This document shows positions 34,126 through 44,360 of a stretch of 64,000 bases of DNA, in pieces. The stretch comes from DASSFG01 sp035547915 (GTDB taxonomy: Bacteria; Planctomycetota; Planctomycetia; Pirellulales; JAICIG01): the NCBI GenBank assembly GCA_035547915.1, contig DASZTS010000110.1, forward strand, positions 83,959 to 147,958, read 5' to 3'. The notes under the pieces were generated by a model. It saw only the letters and a list, made by a program, of their open reading frames with translations, made no database searches and was not told where the DNA came from. Both the position numbers and the translations under genes were made by a program. The first letter of the stretch is position 1, and each line of letters begins with the position of its first letter.

Positions 34126-34539
34126 ATGTTTCTCTCCATCGATCCCCATAACGGTCTGGCTATCTACGATCAGATCGTGCGCCAGGTCAAATTCACCGTC
34201 GCCTGCGGGGGCCTGCGCAAGGGCGAACTCGTTCCGTCGGTGCGCGAGCTGGCACGGGAACTGGCGATCAATCCGAACACGGTGGCCCGCGCCTACCGCG
34301 AGCTACAGAACGAAGGCGTGCTCGCGCCGGTGAGGGGCACGGGCCTCGAGGTTGCCGAGGGGGCGCAGGCCCGCTGCCGTAGCCAGCGGCTGGAACTGAT
34401 CCGCGCCCGGCTGAGGCAAGTGCTGACCGAGGCCGTGCAGAGCCAACTCGACCTCGACGAGCTGCGCTCGCTCGTCGCGCGGGAGTTGGCCGCCGCCGAG
34501 AAGCTGATCGATCAACGTCGCGATAAGCAGAGGACTTGA
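34126..34539 (+). CDS. GntR-family transcriptional regulator, YtrA subfamily
   Basis: A 137-residue protein. The N-terminal winged helix shows LAIYDQIVRQVKFTVACGGLRKGELVPSVRELARELAINPNTVARAYRELQNEGVLAPVRGTGLEV, the GntR consensus. The short helical C-terminus (about 60 residues) without a large effector domain marks the YtrA subfamily, which usually represses an adjoining ABC transporter and itself. A perfect inverted repeat sits over its promoter, and the ATP-binding gene begins 2 bp after its stop. The inducer is unknown; relatives respond to cell-wall antibiotics or envelope stress. Confidence 0.92.
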   Translation: MFLSIDPHNGLAIYDQIVRQVKFTVACGGLRKGELVPSVRELARELAINPNTVARAYRELQNEGVLAPVRGTGLEVAEGAQARCRSQRLELIRARLRQVLTEAVQSQLDLDELRSLVARELAAAEKLIDQRRDKQRT

Positions 34540-34541
34540 GT

Positions 34542-35468
34542 ATGGACCCGGTTATACGGCTGAAGAACGTCAGCAAGCGGTTCGGCAGTCAGGCGGCCTT
34601 GTCCGACGTCTCGCTCGAAATACCCGCGGGTGTCGTGTTTGCCCTGCTCGGCGAGAACGGCGCCGGCAAGACGACAGCCATCAAGCTGCTGTTGGGCTTG
34701 GAGGAAGCGACGTCGGGTGAGGCGCAGGTGCTCGGCCTCGACAGCCGCCACGACAGTCTCGAGATCCGCCGCCGCGTCGGTTATATGCCCGAGCGGCCGA
34801 CGCTCTACGAATGGATGACCGTCGCCGAGATCGGCTGGTTCACGGCTGGCTTTCACGAGGCCGGATATCTGGCGCGTTACGAAGGTCTGGTCGAACAATA
34901 CCAGTTGCCGCCCGAGCGGAAGATCAAAGCCCTTTCCAAGGGGATGCGGGCCAAGGTCGCTCTCTCGTTGGCGCTCGCACACGAGCCGGCGGTGCTGATA
35001 CTCGACGAGCCGACATCGGGGCTCGACACGCTCGTGCGTCGCGAATTCCTGGAGAGCATGGTCGATTTGGCGGCGGCCGGGCGCACGGTGCTCTTGTCGA
35101 GTCATCAGATTACCGAGGTCGAACGGGTGGCCGATTTCGTCGCGATTCTCAGCCACGGTAGGCTATTGCTCGTCGAACAGCTCGACACGCTCAAGCGGCA
35201 AATCCGCGAATTGACGGTCACGCTGGCCGACGGCGCCGCGGCACCGCCGGCCGTGTGCGGCGAATTGCTCCGCCGCCGCCATCGCGCCCGGCAGTGGCAG
35301 TTGCTGGTGCGTTACCTGGCCGAGGAGCACCTCGAGGCTTTGAGTGCGCACGAAGCAGTGGCATCGGTCGAAGCCCGCACGCCGCCGCTGGAAGAGATCT
35401 TCGTGGCCTATTTGCAGTCGCCTCCCGGCGCGCCGGGCACGGTCAACCAGGAGGTGCCTGTACCATGA
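34542..35468 (+). CDS. ABC transporter ATP-binding protein
   Basis: A 308-residue protein. Walker A is GENGAGKT (residues 38-45), Walker B LILDEPTSGLD, with H-loop in LLSSHQITEVERVAD. The signature is LSKGM rather than LSGGQ, as in many ABC-2 exporters. A C-terminal extension of about 85 residues, after the ATPase core, may contact the permease. AGAGGA lies about 8 nt before the ATG at 34542; the GntR stop overlaps the alternative TTG start at 34536. It overlaps the permease gene by 4 bp (ATGA). Confidence 0.92.
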   Translation: MDPVIRLKNVSKRFGSQAALSDVSLEIPAGVVFALLGENGAGKTTAIKLLLGLEEATSGEAQVLGLDSRHDSLEIRRRVGYMPERPTLYEWMTVAEIGWFTAGFHEAGYLARYEGLVEQYQLPPERKIKALSKGMRAKVALSLALAHEPAVLILDEPTSGLDTLVRREFLESMVDLAAAGRTVLLSSHQITEVERVADFVAILSHGRLLLVEQLDTLKRQIRELTVTLADGAAAPPAVCGELLRRRHRARQWQLLVRYLAEEHLEALSAHEAVASVEARTPPLEEIFVAYLQSPPGAPGTVNQEVPVP

Positions 35469-38218
35469 CCTCGCTGACGCGACTGATGTGGAAGGAATAC
35501 CGCGTGCTGCGCGGATTCTGGCTGGCGCTGGCCGGCTTCGGATTATTTATCGATGCCCTGTTCTTCCTCCTCACGGACTCGCACGATCGGCTGGCCGGGT
35601 TCGTCGGCCTCGCCGGGGCCTTGCCCGCCGGTTTCGCTTTCGGCGCGGGGGCCATCCTGTTCGCGTTGGAACAGGAAGAGTCGACGCGTGACTTGTTGCG
35701 GGTGATCCCCGTCACACCGATGCCCGTCTTCGCCAGCAAGGTCTTAACGGCCGTTTCAGGCACGGTGTTGCTGTCCCTGCTATTGTTGTCGGTCACTATT
35801 GTCGATTGGGGTTTCATTAGAGCGGGTGTAGCGGAAACGATTACCGGCGCGCTCTTCCTGACGCTGATCTACGCGCTGCTCGTAATGCAGGCGATGGGGT
35901 GGTCGGTCTTCTTCTCGTTGCGCTCGGCGAGTCCTCTGCTGGCGGCATTCATGGGCGCGCTGGGGGCTGCTCTGTGCATCGGCCTGGTGCATTTTGCGAC
36001 CGAGCGAGTCGGGCTATACAGACCTGATCGTTCGGGGTGGGCTCCCATCCTGCATGTCGTTGCGACGGTATCGATCTGGTTGATCGATCTATGGCTAGCG
36101 AGCCGATGGTTGCACGACCGCCACGCCACGCCCCGTACGGCGGACGTGAAGAGCGTTCGCTCTGCGACACAGAAACGCCTCTTCTGGCAATCCTGGCGCC
36201 GCTCATCCCGTCTCTTAGCCACCCTCGTCATATTGGGTGTGCTCGTGACGGTGATATTTTGGCCGGCCTTCGTGCTGGTAACGGGCTTGCCGTTCGCGCT
36301 CGCGGGATGTTGTACCTTTCTCGCCGATCAGGAAGGCCGGCAGTTTCGCTTCTTCGCCGAACGCGGAGTGCCGGCGGGCCGTGTGTGGATCAACCGGCAA
36401 TTGTTCTGGGCCGGTACGGCGATTCTTTTGGCGGCCATCCTGTTCGTCGTGCATCGCTTGGCGCTCCGTTTTCTCATCCCGTTGTCCGACATGCCAGAGC
36501 AGGTGCGCTCTCTCTGGAGCCGTTACGAGTGGGTATTCGCCGCCGACCGCTATCCTCTTTGGGTCGGTCTGGCATTCGGAGCGGGGCAATTCTGTTCGAT
36601 GGCCGTCCGCAGCGGCATCGTAGCCGCCGCTGTGGGAGTGCTTCTCGCCGTTCTGTTGCTAGCCTGGGCGGTGCTGATGCAGGCGCTCGCGATCGCATTC
36701 TGGTGGTCGGTCGCCCCGCTGGTCGTTGCGCTGTTCGCCGCCTCGTGGCTGCGCTGCGACGGTTGGTTGCTCGAACGAAACAGTTTGCGGGCCTGGTTGC
36801 CACCCGCACTCGCGCTGTTCGTGCCCGTGGTTTGTGTGCTGACCCTCGTACCGGTGTACCGCGTCTGGGAGGTTCCCGTCTCCGAGGTGGCCATCGACGT
36901 TCCTTCGATGTCGCGTGCTCCGGTAAGCGATGCTGCTCGGCGGTTTCTCGCAGCCTGCGAGCGAGTGCCTCTGTCCTTGGGGCAAAATGACTTGCCGTCG
37001 TTAGCCGATCCCGGCAATGCTGCGCCTACCGAAGCCGATAAAAGATGGTTGGAGGACAATGGGCGGGCTTTGGACGAAGTTCTGGAAACGTTGTCTCAAC
37101 TTCCAACCGATGCCACGATCTGGGGCGATACGACCTACCGCGCGATCAATTGGTCGCAATTGGCAACCGCGATGCTGCGATCCGGCCAGCTTGCGGAAGA
37201 TGATTCGAGACTGGACACCAAGTTGGCAACCGCGTGGCAGTTTTATCGAGGCGCGTTTCGGCTCGCGGAGGTGGTGCGTCACGACGATGGATATCTTGGC
37301 GAACTAACGGGCGATGAGATCGAACGGGCCGCTGCAACGCAGTTGCCTCGCTGGGGCGCGCGGCCGGGGCAGACGGTCGAACGATTGCGGTCGGCTATTG
37401 CGGAACTGCGCTTGATCGAAGACCGGCAAGCATCACTCGCCGACGTGGTGCGTCGAGAGTACGCGGATAGCCTGCAGTGGATCGACGGCGCGCAAGCCAA
37501 TCCCGGTCAGTCGGGCGAACCGGCCGTGTTGGTCGCCGGATGGGCACCTTGGGAGTTTGCGCGAGTCCGCCGCCTCCTCCACTACACATACGGCCTCTAT
37601 CTGCTCGATTCGCAGGATGCCGACGCCGCCCTCGCGGGTCACAACGATCCCTCTGCCTACTCGCCACGTGGGCCTCAACTGTACCAGGCGGACCTCTACT
37701 GGCGGACCAGCTTCCTTCAGGCCGCGCCAGCGGGCGGTTTGCCCGACTGCCGACGCGTCGCGGTCTGTTATCGCCGAGCGGCAGCATTGGCGCTGGCGAT
37801 CGAGGCGTGGCGATTGGAACATAGTGAAATGCCGAGAACGTTCGACCAACTCGAAGGGGCATATTTTGAAGAAGTGCCGCTCGATCCCTACTCAAATCGG
37901 GCCTTTCTCTGGTTTCCGTTTGGCTGGAATGACTCGGTGCGGACACCAAATGTCTCCCTTATCCCGGCAGGCACACCTTTGATTTTCAGTCCCGGCCATT
38001 TGGGTTCGATCAACTCTCACGAGGAAGCCACGCTCAACCGCTTGCACCGCCGCAACGCCCAGGATCCGGTCCGGGAGAGCAGGGCAGGGCACCCCGCAGC
38101 CGCTATGCCGATCGAAGCGAGCGGTGCCGCCGGGACGGGCAGGGCGTCGCAGCTCGTTGGGATGCCTGGCGAGGCGGTCCAAGGTCTCGCCTTTCCGATG
38201 CCGATCGTCGAACCCTGA
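35465..38218 (+). CDS. ABC exporter permease with large C-terminal planctomycete domain
   Basis: A 917-residue protein. Residues 1-290 carry six hydrophobic segments in an ABC-2 permease arrangement (MTSLTRLMWKEYRVLRGFWLALAG; FASKVLTAVSGTVLLSLLLLSVTIVDW); a second membrane block follows (about 255-480). The last roughly 430 residues are soluble; RAAALALAIEAWRLEHSEM and FDQLEGAYFEEVPLDPYSNR match a planctomycete module where a helix is followed by LDPY. It is much longer than ordinary permeases. The start is set by the ATGA overlap with the ATPase gene. Substrate unknown. Confidence 0.85.
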   Translation: MTSLTRLMWKEYRVLRGFWLALAGFGLFIDALFFLLTDSHDRLAGFVGLAGALPAGFAFGAGAILFALEQEESTRDLLRVIPVTPMPVFASKVLTAVSGTVLLSLLLLSVTIVDWGFIRAGVAETITGALFLTLIYALLVMQAMGWSVFFSLRSASPLLAAFMGALGAALCIGLVHFATERVGLYRPDRSGWAPILHVVATVSIWLIDLWLASRWLHDRHATPRTADVKSVRSATQKRLFWQSWRRSSRLLATLVILGVLVTVIFWPAFVLVTGLPFALAGCCTFLADQEGRQFRFFAERGVPAGRVWINRQLFWAGTAILLAAILFVVHRLALRFLIPLSDMPEQVRSLWSRYEWVFAADRYPLWVGLAFGAGQFCSMAVRSGIVAAAVGVLLAVLLLAWAVLMQALAIAFWWSVAPLVVALFAASWLRCDGWLLERNSLRAWLPPALALFVPVVCVLTLVPVYRVWEVPVSEVAIDVPSMSRAPVSDAARRFLAACERVPLSLGQNDLPSLADPGNAAPTEADKRWLEDNGRALDEVLETLSQLPTDATIWGDTTYRAINWSQLATAMLRSGQLAEDDSRLDTKLATAWQFYRGAFRLAEVVRHDDGYLGELTGDEIERAAATQLPRWGARPGQTVERLRSAIAELRLIEDRQASLADVVRREYADSLQWIDGAQANPGQSGEPAVLVAGWAPWEFARVRRLLHYTYGLYLLDSQDADAALAGHNDPSAYSPRGPQLYQADLYWRTSFLQAAPAGGLPDCRRVAVCYRRAAALALAIEAWRLEHSEMPRTFDQLEGAYFEEVPLDPYSNRAFLWFPFGWNDSVRTPNVSLIPAGTPLIFSPGHLGSINSHEEATLNRLHRRNAQDPVRESRAGHPAAAMPIEASGAAGTGRASQLVGMPGEAVQGLAFPMPIVEP

Positions 38219-38286
38219 CTCTTCGATCGAGGACAGGGACGTGCAGTTGGTGCCAACATGGAGCACGGCGGTCCGTCGGCAATCGG

Positions 38287-38292
38287 TATACT
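38287..38292 (+). promoter_or_regulatory. Candidate -10 box before mtnA
   Basis: TATACT, five of six consensus positions, 64 bp before the ATG at 38356. No good -35 at normal spacing. Confidence 0.3.
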
Positions 38293-38355
38293 GGGGAGTG
38301 TTCGCGGCGATCGTCCGTCGCGTCCGTTGTTCTGCCCCGGAGCCGCCATCATTCG

Positions 38356-39483
<1,128 letters not shown>

Positions 39484-39525
39484 CCTATATTTCACGCAGA
39501 ATATGGTCCGTGGGCCCGGCTTGCT

Positions 39526-40080
39526 ATGGCTCTGCAAAAACTACCGGCGATTTTCGTCACCGAAGAGCATCTACTCATCGGCGAGGTACAAACTCGCGGA
39601 TTGCGGCTGTTGGAGATGCTCATCGACCCGAATTCACAGTTCGTGCAGCTCAACGACGTTCATGTCTCGCGGCGTGAGTCGAAGGCCAGCCGGCGAACCA
39701 CGCTGAAAGAAGTGGTGCTCCGCAAAGAGCTGATCAGGCTGGCGGTGCTGGGGGGCGGGCAGCACGAGGCGCCAGAAACGCGCCGCTACGCCTTCGTCGA
39801 TAAACAGACGTACCCGGCGTTTGTGATCGTTTCGGGGTACGAGATCGAAGGACGGCTACAGCTCCGTGGCACATCCAATCCCGTGCCGGCGCTCACACAC
39901 GAATTGAAATCCTTCATCCCGATCACGCACGCGAAGATCTCGCATGCCGGCGGCAACGGCGAGCCCCTGACCGCATCGGTCGCGCTCTGCAACCGCGAGC
40001 ACGTATCATTGTTCCACGTCGGCGAAGAATTGTCGGAGGCGCCGGCCGGCATCGAGCGCGTGCCCGCATTGAGCCGTTAG
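39526..40080 (+). CDS. Conserved-looking protein of unknown function
   Basis: A 184-residue soluble protein starting MALQKLPAIFVTEEHLLIGEVQTRGLRLLEMLID. A mixed alpha/beta pattern: VQLNDVHVSRR then RRTTLKEVVLRKELIRLAVLGG, a beta-rich second half (TYPAFVIVSGYEIEGRLQLRG, LKSFIPITHAKISHAG). No catalytic or binding motif is recognised. Codon use is like its neighbours and the frame is unbroken, so it is probably real, but the start lacks a clear ribosome site. It follows mtnA by 42 bp and may be cotranscribed. Confidence 0.6.
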   Translation: MALQKLPAIFVTEEHLLIGEVQTRGLRLLEMLIDPNSQFVQLNDVHVSRRESKASRRTTLKEVVLRKELIRLAVLGGGQHEAPETRRYAFVDKQTYPAFVIVSGYEIEGRLQLRGTSNPVPALTHELKSFIPITHAKISHAGGNGEPLTASVALCNREHVSLFHVGEELSEAPAGIERVPALSR

Positions 40081-40159
40081 GCCCGAGCGTCTAGGATGGT
40101 CGGTTCGATCTTCGCAACCGACGCTCCCGCTCGCTGGCCCTTCGGGGCCGGCGCCGCCG

Positions 40160-41182
40160 ATGTCCTGCCGCTCCGAATTCACCCCGGTCCGCCTGCCCCT
40201 GTTAATCACGGGGATCGCCGGCGTGCCCGGATATAACGCCCTCGAGTATTTCCGCGCCCGTTACCCAGGCCACGTCGTCGGCATTCGCCAGCGCGACAAC
40301 TTCCGGCTGGTAGGAGAGGGGGTGGCCGCCTGCGACGCCGAAGATCGCGACGGGTTGAAGCGGCTGTTCGACGAGTATGCCTTTCGCAGCGTGCTCGACT
40401 GCGCGGGCAACTGCGCGCTGCGGGCGTGTGAGCTCGATCCGCCACTGGCGCACCGGATCAACGTTGCCGGGGTGGAGAATCTGCTCTCCGTGATCGGCTC
40501 GGCCGACGTGCGGCTAGTTCATCTGTCGGTCGACCTGGTGTTCTCGGGCCAAGGTTCCGGAAACCATCGAGAAGAGGACGAGACCGACCCGGTCACTGTC
40601 TATGGCGCGACGATGGTCGCCGCCGAGCGGGTGCTGGCAGCCCACGCGCCCTGGGCCTGCACGCTGCGCATCTCGTTGCCGATGGGAGTGAGCTTCAATG
40701 GACACGCCGGAGCGATCGATTGGATTCAATCGCGTTTCAAGAAGTCGAAGCCGGCCACGCTCTACTTCGACGAAGTGCGGACACCAACCTACACGGACTG
40801 CTTGAACGAGTTGTACGAGACGATGCTCGGCAACCGGTTGGCAGGTCTCTTTCACGCCGGTGCCCCACGGGCCCTGAGCCTGTTCGAGGTCGGGCAGGTC
40901 ATCAATCGCGTGGGTGGCTATCCGGCCGAGCATCTCATGGGGTGTCTCCGCGCCGCGGCCGGCCCCATTCCGCCGCGCGCGGGAAATGTATCGATGAACT
41001 GCGACAAGCTGAGAGACGCATTGGGCTACGAGCCGTTCCACGCCTGGCCATACGACGACGCGCTCGTGCCGACGCACCGCGATTGGCACCGCGAACGGCC
41101 GCGAGGCTGGCCCGGCTCGCGAGCCTTCTTGGAAGAAGTCTTGTATCGCAACCCGCTACGCCGCCGGCACGACGTGGCCTAA
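40160..41182 (+). CDS. RmlD-like NAD(P)-dependent sugar-nucleotide reductase
   Basis: A 340-residue short-chain-dehydrogenase-like protein. LPLLITGIAGVPGYNALEYF is the nucleotide-binding start; SVLDCAGNCALRACELDPPLAHRINVAGVENLLSVIG, VRLVHLSVDLVFSGQG and YGATMVAAERVLAA (Tyr-x3-Met instead of Tyr-x3-Lys) follow the order of dTDP-4-dehydrorhamnose reductases. The catalytic YxxxK is not intact, so catalysis may be altered or the substrate different. C-terminal residues YFDEVRTPTYTDCLNELYE also fit RmlD. The start is the first in-frame ATG with a Rossmann strand shortly after; no ribosome site is obvious. Confidence 0.82.
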   Translation: MSCRSEFTPVRLPLLITGIAGVPGYNALEYFRARYPGHVVGIRQRDNFRLVGEGVAACDAEDRDGLKRLFDEYAFRSVLDCAGNCALRACELDPPLAHRINVAGVENLLSVIGSADVRLVHLSVDLVFSGQGSGNHREEDETDPVTVYGATMVAAERVLAAHAPWACTLRISLPMGVSFNGHAGAIDWIQSRFKKSKPATLYFDEVRTPTYTDCLNELYETMLGNRLAGLFHAGAPRALSLFEVGQVINRVGGYPAEHLMGCLRAAAGPIPPRAGNVSMNCDKLRDALGYEPFHAWPYDDALVPTHRDWHRERPRGWPGSRAFLEEVLYRNPLRRRHDVA

Positions 41183-41221
41183 ACGGCCGCCGAGGGTCGA
41201 ACAGGAGAAGGGCAGGGGGAG

Positions 41222-42700
41222 TCAACCGTCGTGGGAGCCGGTCTCGACCGGCTCACCGTCCTCCAGCGAGCCACTGTATGAGATAATCACCAAGTCGTCT
41301 TCCGCCAGTCCCGTGAGCACTTCGGCCCGAATGCCGTCGTCGCGACCGACGCGGATTTGCGTCTCGTTGGCCACGTGGCCGTGGACGACATAGACGGTTC
41401 CTTCGCCTTGCGGGGTGTGCTCGTGCAAGGCGCCCGAGGGAATCGTGAGATGGTCGGTGGGTGGTTCCAACAGAATCGTTGCTGCGCCGTACATTCCTTC
41501 TCGCAGGCGGCCGCTGGGATTCGGCAGGTCGATCTCGGCCCGCATCGTACGGTTGGCCGGCTCTTCGTATTCTGCGAAGCGGGCGATCTTGCCGCGGAAT
41601 TCTTCTCCTTGCAGGGCATCGATGCGCACCACGGCTTCGTCGCCGCGGTCCAGGTAGGGCACATCCATATCGCGGACATAGACGACCACCCGCATCAGGT
41701 CGGTGCGTGCCACCGACAGGATCGGCATCTGTCCACCGTCGTTGGCCGCCAGGATGAACGCGCCGCGGTGATAATTGCGGTTGGTGACCACGCCGTCGTA
41801 CGGTGAGGCGATTTGCAGATATTCCGCCAGGATCTGCGCAAGCTTTTCGGCGGCCTCCTTGACTCTCAATTGGGCCCGCGCCGAGGCCACTTGGGCCTGG
41901 GCACGCTCGACGTCGGCCCGCGAGCGGGCCAGTTCGGCTTCGGCCGTCTTCACAGCCGCCTCGGCCTCTGCTTCGGCGGAGAGGGCCGATTCGTAGTCGC
42001 GTTCCTTTTCGTCCGAGATGCGGTAATCGACGGCCCGTTGCTGCGTCAGTTCGATGTAGCGCACGTACTCCTTTTCGCGGAACTTGCGGGCGGCCGTGTA
42101 TTTTCCGACCTGCGCTTTGCGTTCGGCGATGACGGCCTCCGCGGCTTTCACTTCCGCTTCGACGGAGGTCACGCGCGCGGCCGCAAGCTGCACGTCCGCT
42201 TTGGCCTCTTCGACGGCCGCAGCCGCTTCTTCCACCTTTTGCTTCCGCTCGGGATCGAACACTTCGGCTAGCACCTGACCCCGTTCGACCGTATCGCCGA
42301 TGTCGACCGATTGGGCCGTGAGATAGCCGGACGCCTTGGCGTAGAGATCGGCGTACTCGAAGGCGTGCAGAACGCCTGGTTGGGTGGTCGTTCGCGCCAG
42401 GCCGCCTTTTTGCGGACGTGCAACTTTCACTCGCAGCCTGGCTCGTCCCTCTCTGTCGTCTTCCCCGGAACCGCCGCCGTCGGAGCCGGTGTGCGATTGT
42501 TGGCCAGACTGGGTCGCGCCAGGGTCGCGCGAGTGCTGTCCGGCGTGGGCCGTCCACGCATACGCCAGCCCGGCGCCGGCCGCGGTTGCCAAAGCGAGGG
42601 CTAGTAACCACGACAACCATCCCGGTACGCTCTTGGTCGTCCCACCGGCAGACGGTTGGCTGACGGGCCGGTCGACGGCGCCGGAAGAAATCAAGGTCAT
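41222..42700 (-). CDS. RND efflux periplasmic adaptor (HlyD/AcrA family)
   Basis: A 492-residue protein. An N-terminal membrane anchor (WLSWLLALALATAAGAGLAYAW, about 27-48) is followed by a lipoyl-like segment (GVLHAFEYADLYAKASGYLTAQSVDIGDTVERGQVLAEV), a long helical hairpin (about 150-300, Ala/Glu-rich), and beta-barrel and membrane-proximal parts (LQIASPYDGVVTNRNYHRGAFI, MRAEIDLPNPSGRLREGMYGAATI). It links an inner-membrane pump to an outer channel. The RND pump at 44361 is on the other strand with a different gene between. The frame runs further upstream, but the chosen ATG fits the anchor and avoids crossing the divergent gene. Confidence 0.88.
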   Translation of the reverse strand: MTLISSGAVDRPVSQPSAGGTTKSVPGWLSWLLALALATAAGAGLAYAWTAHAGQHSRDPGATQSGQQSHTGSDGGGSGEDDREGRARLRVKVARPQKGGLARTTTQPGVLHAFEYADLYAKASGYLTAQSVDIGDTVERGQVLAEVFDPERKQKVEEAAAAVEEAKADVQLAAARVTSVEAEVKAAEAVIAERKAQVGKYTAARKFREKEYVRYIELTQQRAVDYRISDEKERDYESALSAEAEAEAAVKTAEAELARSRADVERAQAQVASARAQLRVKEAAEKLAQILAEYLQIASPYDGVVTNRNYHRGAFILAANDGGQMPILSVARTDLMRVVVYVRDMDVPYLDRGDEAVVRIDALQGEEFRGKIARFAEYEEPANRTMRAEIDLPNPSGRLREGMYGAATILLEPPTDHLTIPSGALHEHTPQGEGTVYVVHGHVANETQIRVGRDDGIRAEVLTGLAEDDLVIISYSGSLEDGEPVETGSHDG

Positions 42701-42887
42701 GCCCTCCGATTCCGTGTGGATGTGCGTTTCGCACCGACACGCAGGCGCGCGATCCGCGTGGGCGGGTACCGCAAACATCGCGCCAGTAGCCAACAGTCGG
42801 CGTGGTATTTGCGAGCGATGCCGATTACACGATTGTTGGCGCGCCGGTCTCATAGGCGGACTACTTAGAGAAAGCGGAGGGCGGGGT

Positions 42888-44252
42888 ATGACGAGCGAAG
42901 AACGGAGCCAGACCGATAAAAGGGTAGGGCAGGGGGGCTCATCGCAAGTCCAGGCCGACCGGGGCGGCAAGCAACCGCTGGCGGCGGGTACGACCGAGGT
43001 GAGCACCAGCGATCCTGCGATCAGGACAGGGAACATGATGGGCGGTACGCCCGATCAGAACGTCAGCTACCAGACCTCGCAACTTTCAGCGCCGCCCGAA
43101 CCCTATCCCTTCGGCGCCGGTGGCGACGTCGTGGCAGAGGCACGCCATCGACACAAGAATAAAGGGGGGGACCGATCGGGTGAGCGTCGTCACGGGCAGG
43201 GCAGGGGAGGGGGTGAGCGAAAACGGGACGACGAGAAAGACACAAAGCGGGACGCGCGGCCGAAACAGACCGCAGCGCGGCCGGCTGTGCGCGAGACGGA
43301 CTGGAAATCGCTCGCCTTGACGGCCGTGGTGGCGCTCGCCTGCGGCATGGGAGGGGCCTGGGGATATGCGGCCTTCTTCGGATCGGCAAAGTCCGACAAA
43401 CAATCGCAGGACTCCGGCAAGCGTGCCAGCAAAGACAAGTCGGCGAACAAGGGTCGGGAGAGTAAGGGGCAGGAATCCGAGAAGGCCGCCTCCGAGTCGA
43501 GCCATGCGTCGGCATCGGACATCCCGGGCTTCACTTCGGCCGACGACGCCAAAACCTTCCGCAAGGAGTTGGAGCATCTGTCTCATCGCCTCGACTTGCT
43601 CGGTGGGCGGATCGATCAGATGATGCAGCCGGAGACGCAAACACCTCCCGTCTTGCATACCCTGCAAAACAAGGTCAACGATCTGGAACGCGAGATCGAC
43701 CGGGTGGCTAGCCTTCCGCACAAGCTCGAACGATTGCAGCAGAGTCTGCTCAGTACCCGAGAAGAGTTCAAAATCCTCAAGGAGCGGGTCTCGGGAGAAG
43801 AAATGCCGGCGGGGCATGACATCTCGCCCGCCGGTCTTGAATCGCAGTCCGAACCGGATGCACCTCTCGGGTCCGAGGCGGCCGCCCATTCCAATCCGCC
43901 GGCGGGTACGGGCTCCGTGATCGGCACGTCGAACCCGGCCGAAGAGGCCACGCTCAAGCTGGCGATCGGCCTGTTCGGCGAAGGTCAGTATTTGCCAGCG
44001 GGCGACGTGCTAAGGCGGCTCCAGCGCGAACATCCCCAAGACGCGCGCGTCTGGTACTATTCGGCGCTCGCTAACGGCCTCGCGACGGGCGACTGGTCGG
44101 GCAAGACCAAGCGGTTCGCCGAACGGGGGCTGGCCTGTGAGAAGGCCGGCAAGCCGGTGAGCGCCGAGATCGACAAGTCGTTGGCCAGCCTCCCGGCCAA
44201 CCGCGGCCGAGAATGGTTGGCCGATCAGCGCCGGCAGGTGACGACACACTGA
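42888..44252 (+). CDS. Membrane-anchored coiled-coil protein with disordered N-terminus and TPR-like end
   Basis: A 454-residue protein. Residues 1-140 are low-complexity (Gly/Ser/Arg/Lys) and include the RHGQGRGGGERKR segment encoded by a G-rich repeat; one membrane helix follows (LTAVVALACGMGGAWGYAAFF, about 147-167). Residues 200-300 are helical (RKELEHLSHRLDLLGGRIDQM, LQNKVNDLEREIDRVASL), and 350-440 look TPR-like (LAIGLFGEGQYLPAGDVLRRLQ, ARVWYYSALANGLATGDWSG). GGAGGG is 7 nt before the ATG. It lies between a divergent adaptor gene and the pump gene and may assist that efflux system, though this is only positional. Confidence 0.7.
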   Translation: MTSEERSQTDKRVGQGGSSQVQADRGGKQPLAAGTTEVSTSDPAIRTGNMMGGTPDQNVSYQTSQLSAPPEPYPFGAGGDVVAEARHRHKNKGGDRSGERRHGQGRGGGERKRDDEKDTKRDARPKQTAARPAVRETDWKSLALTAVVALACGMGGAWGYAAFFGSAKSDKQSQDSGKRASKDKSANKGRESKGQESEKAASESSHASASDIPGFTSADDAKTFRKELEHLSHRLDLLGGRIDQMMQPETQTPPVLHTLQNKVNDLEREIDRVASLPHKLERLQQSLLSTREEFKILKERVSGEEMPAGHDISPAGLESQSEPDAPLGSEAAAHSNPPAGTGSVIGTSNPAEEATLKLAIGLFGEGQYLPAGDVLRRLQREHPQDARVWYYSALANGLATGDWSGKTKRFAERGLACEKAGKPVSAEIDKSLASLPANRGREWLADQRRQVTTH

Positions 44253-44360
44253 ACCCGCCGGCGCGCGTTTTGCGGTGCCTGCCGGCGCCGACGCACGCGA
44301 CGTCCGATAGCGTCGTGCGCTCCCGCATCTCGAGCGGTTCACTCGCTGGGGCGTTTGGCC

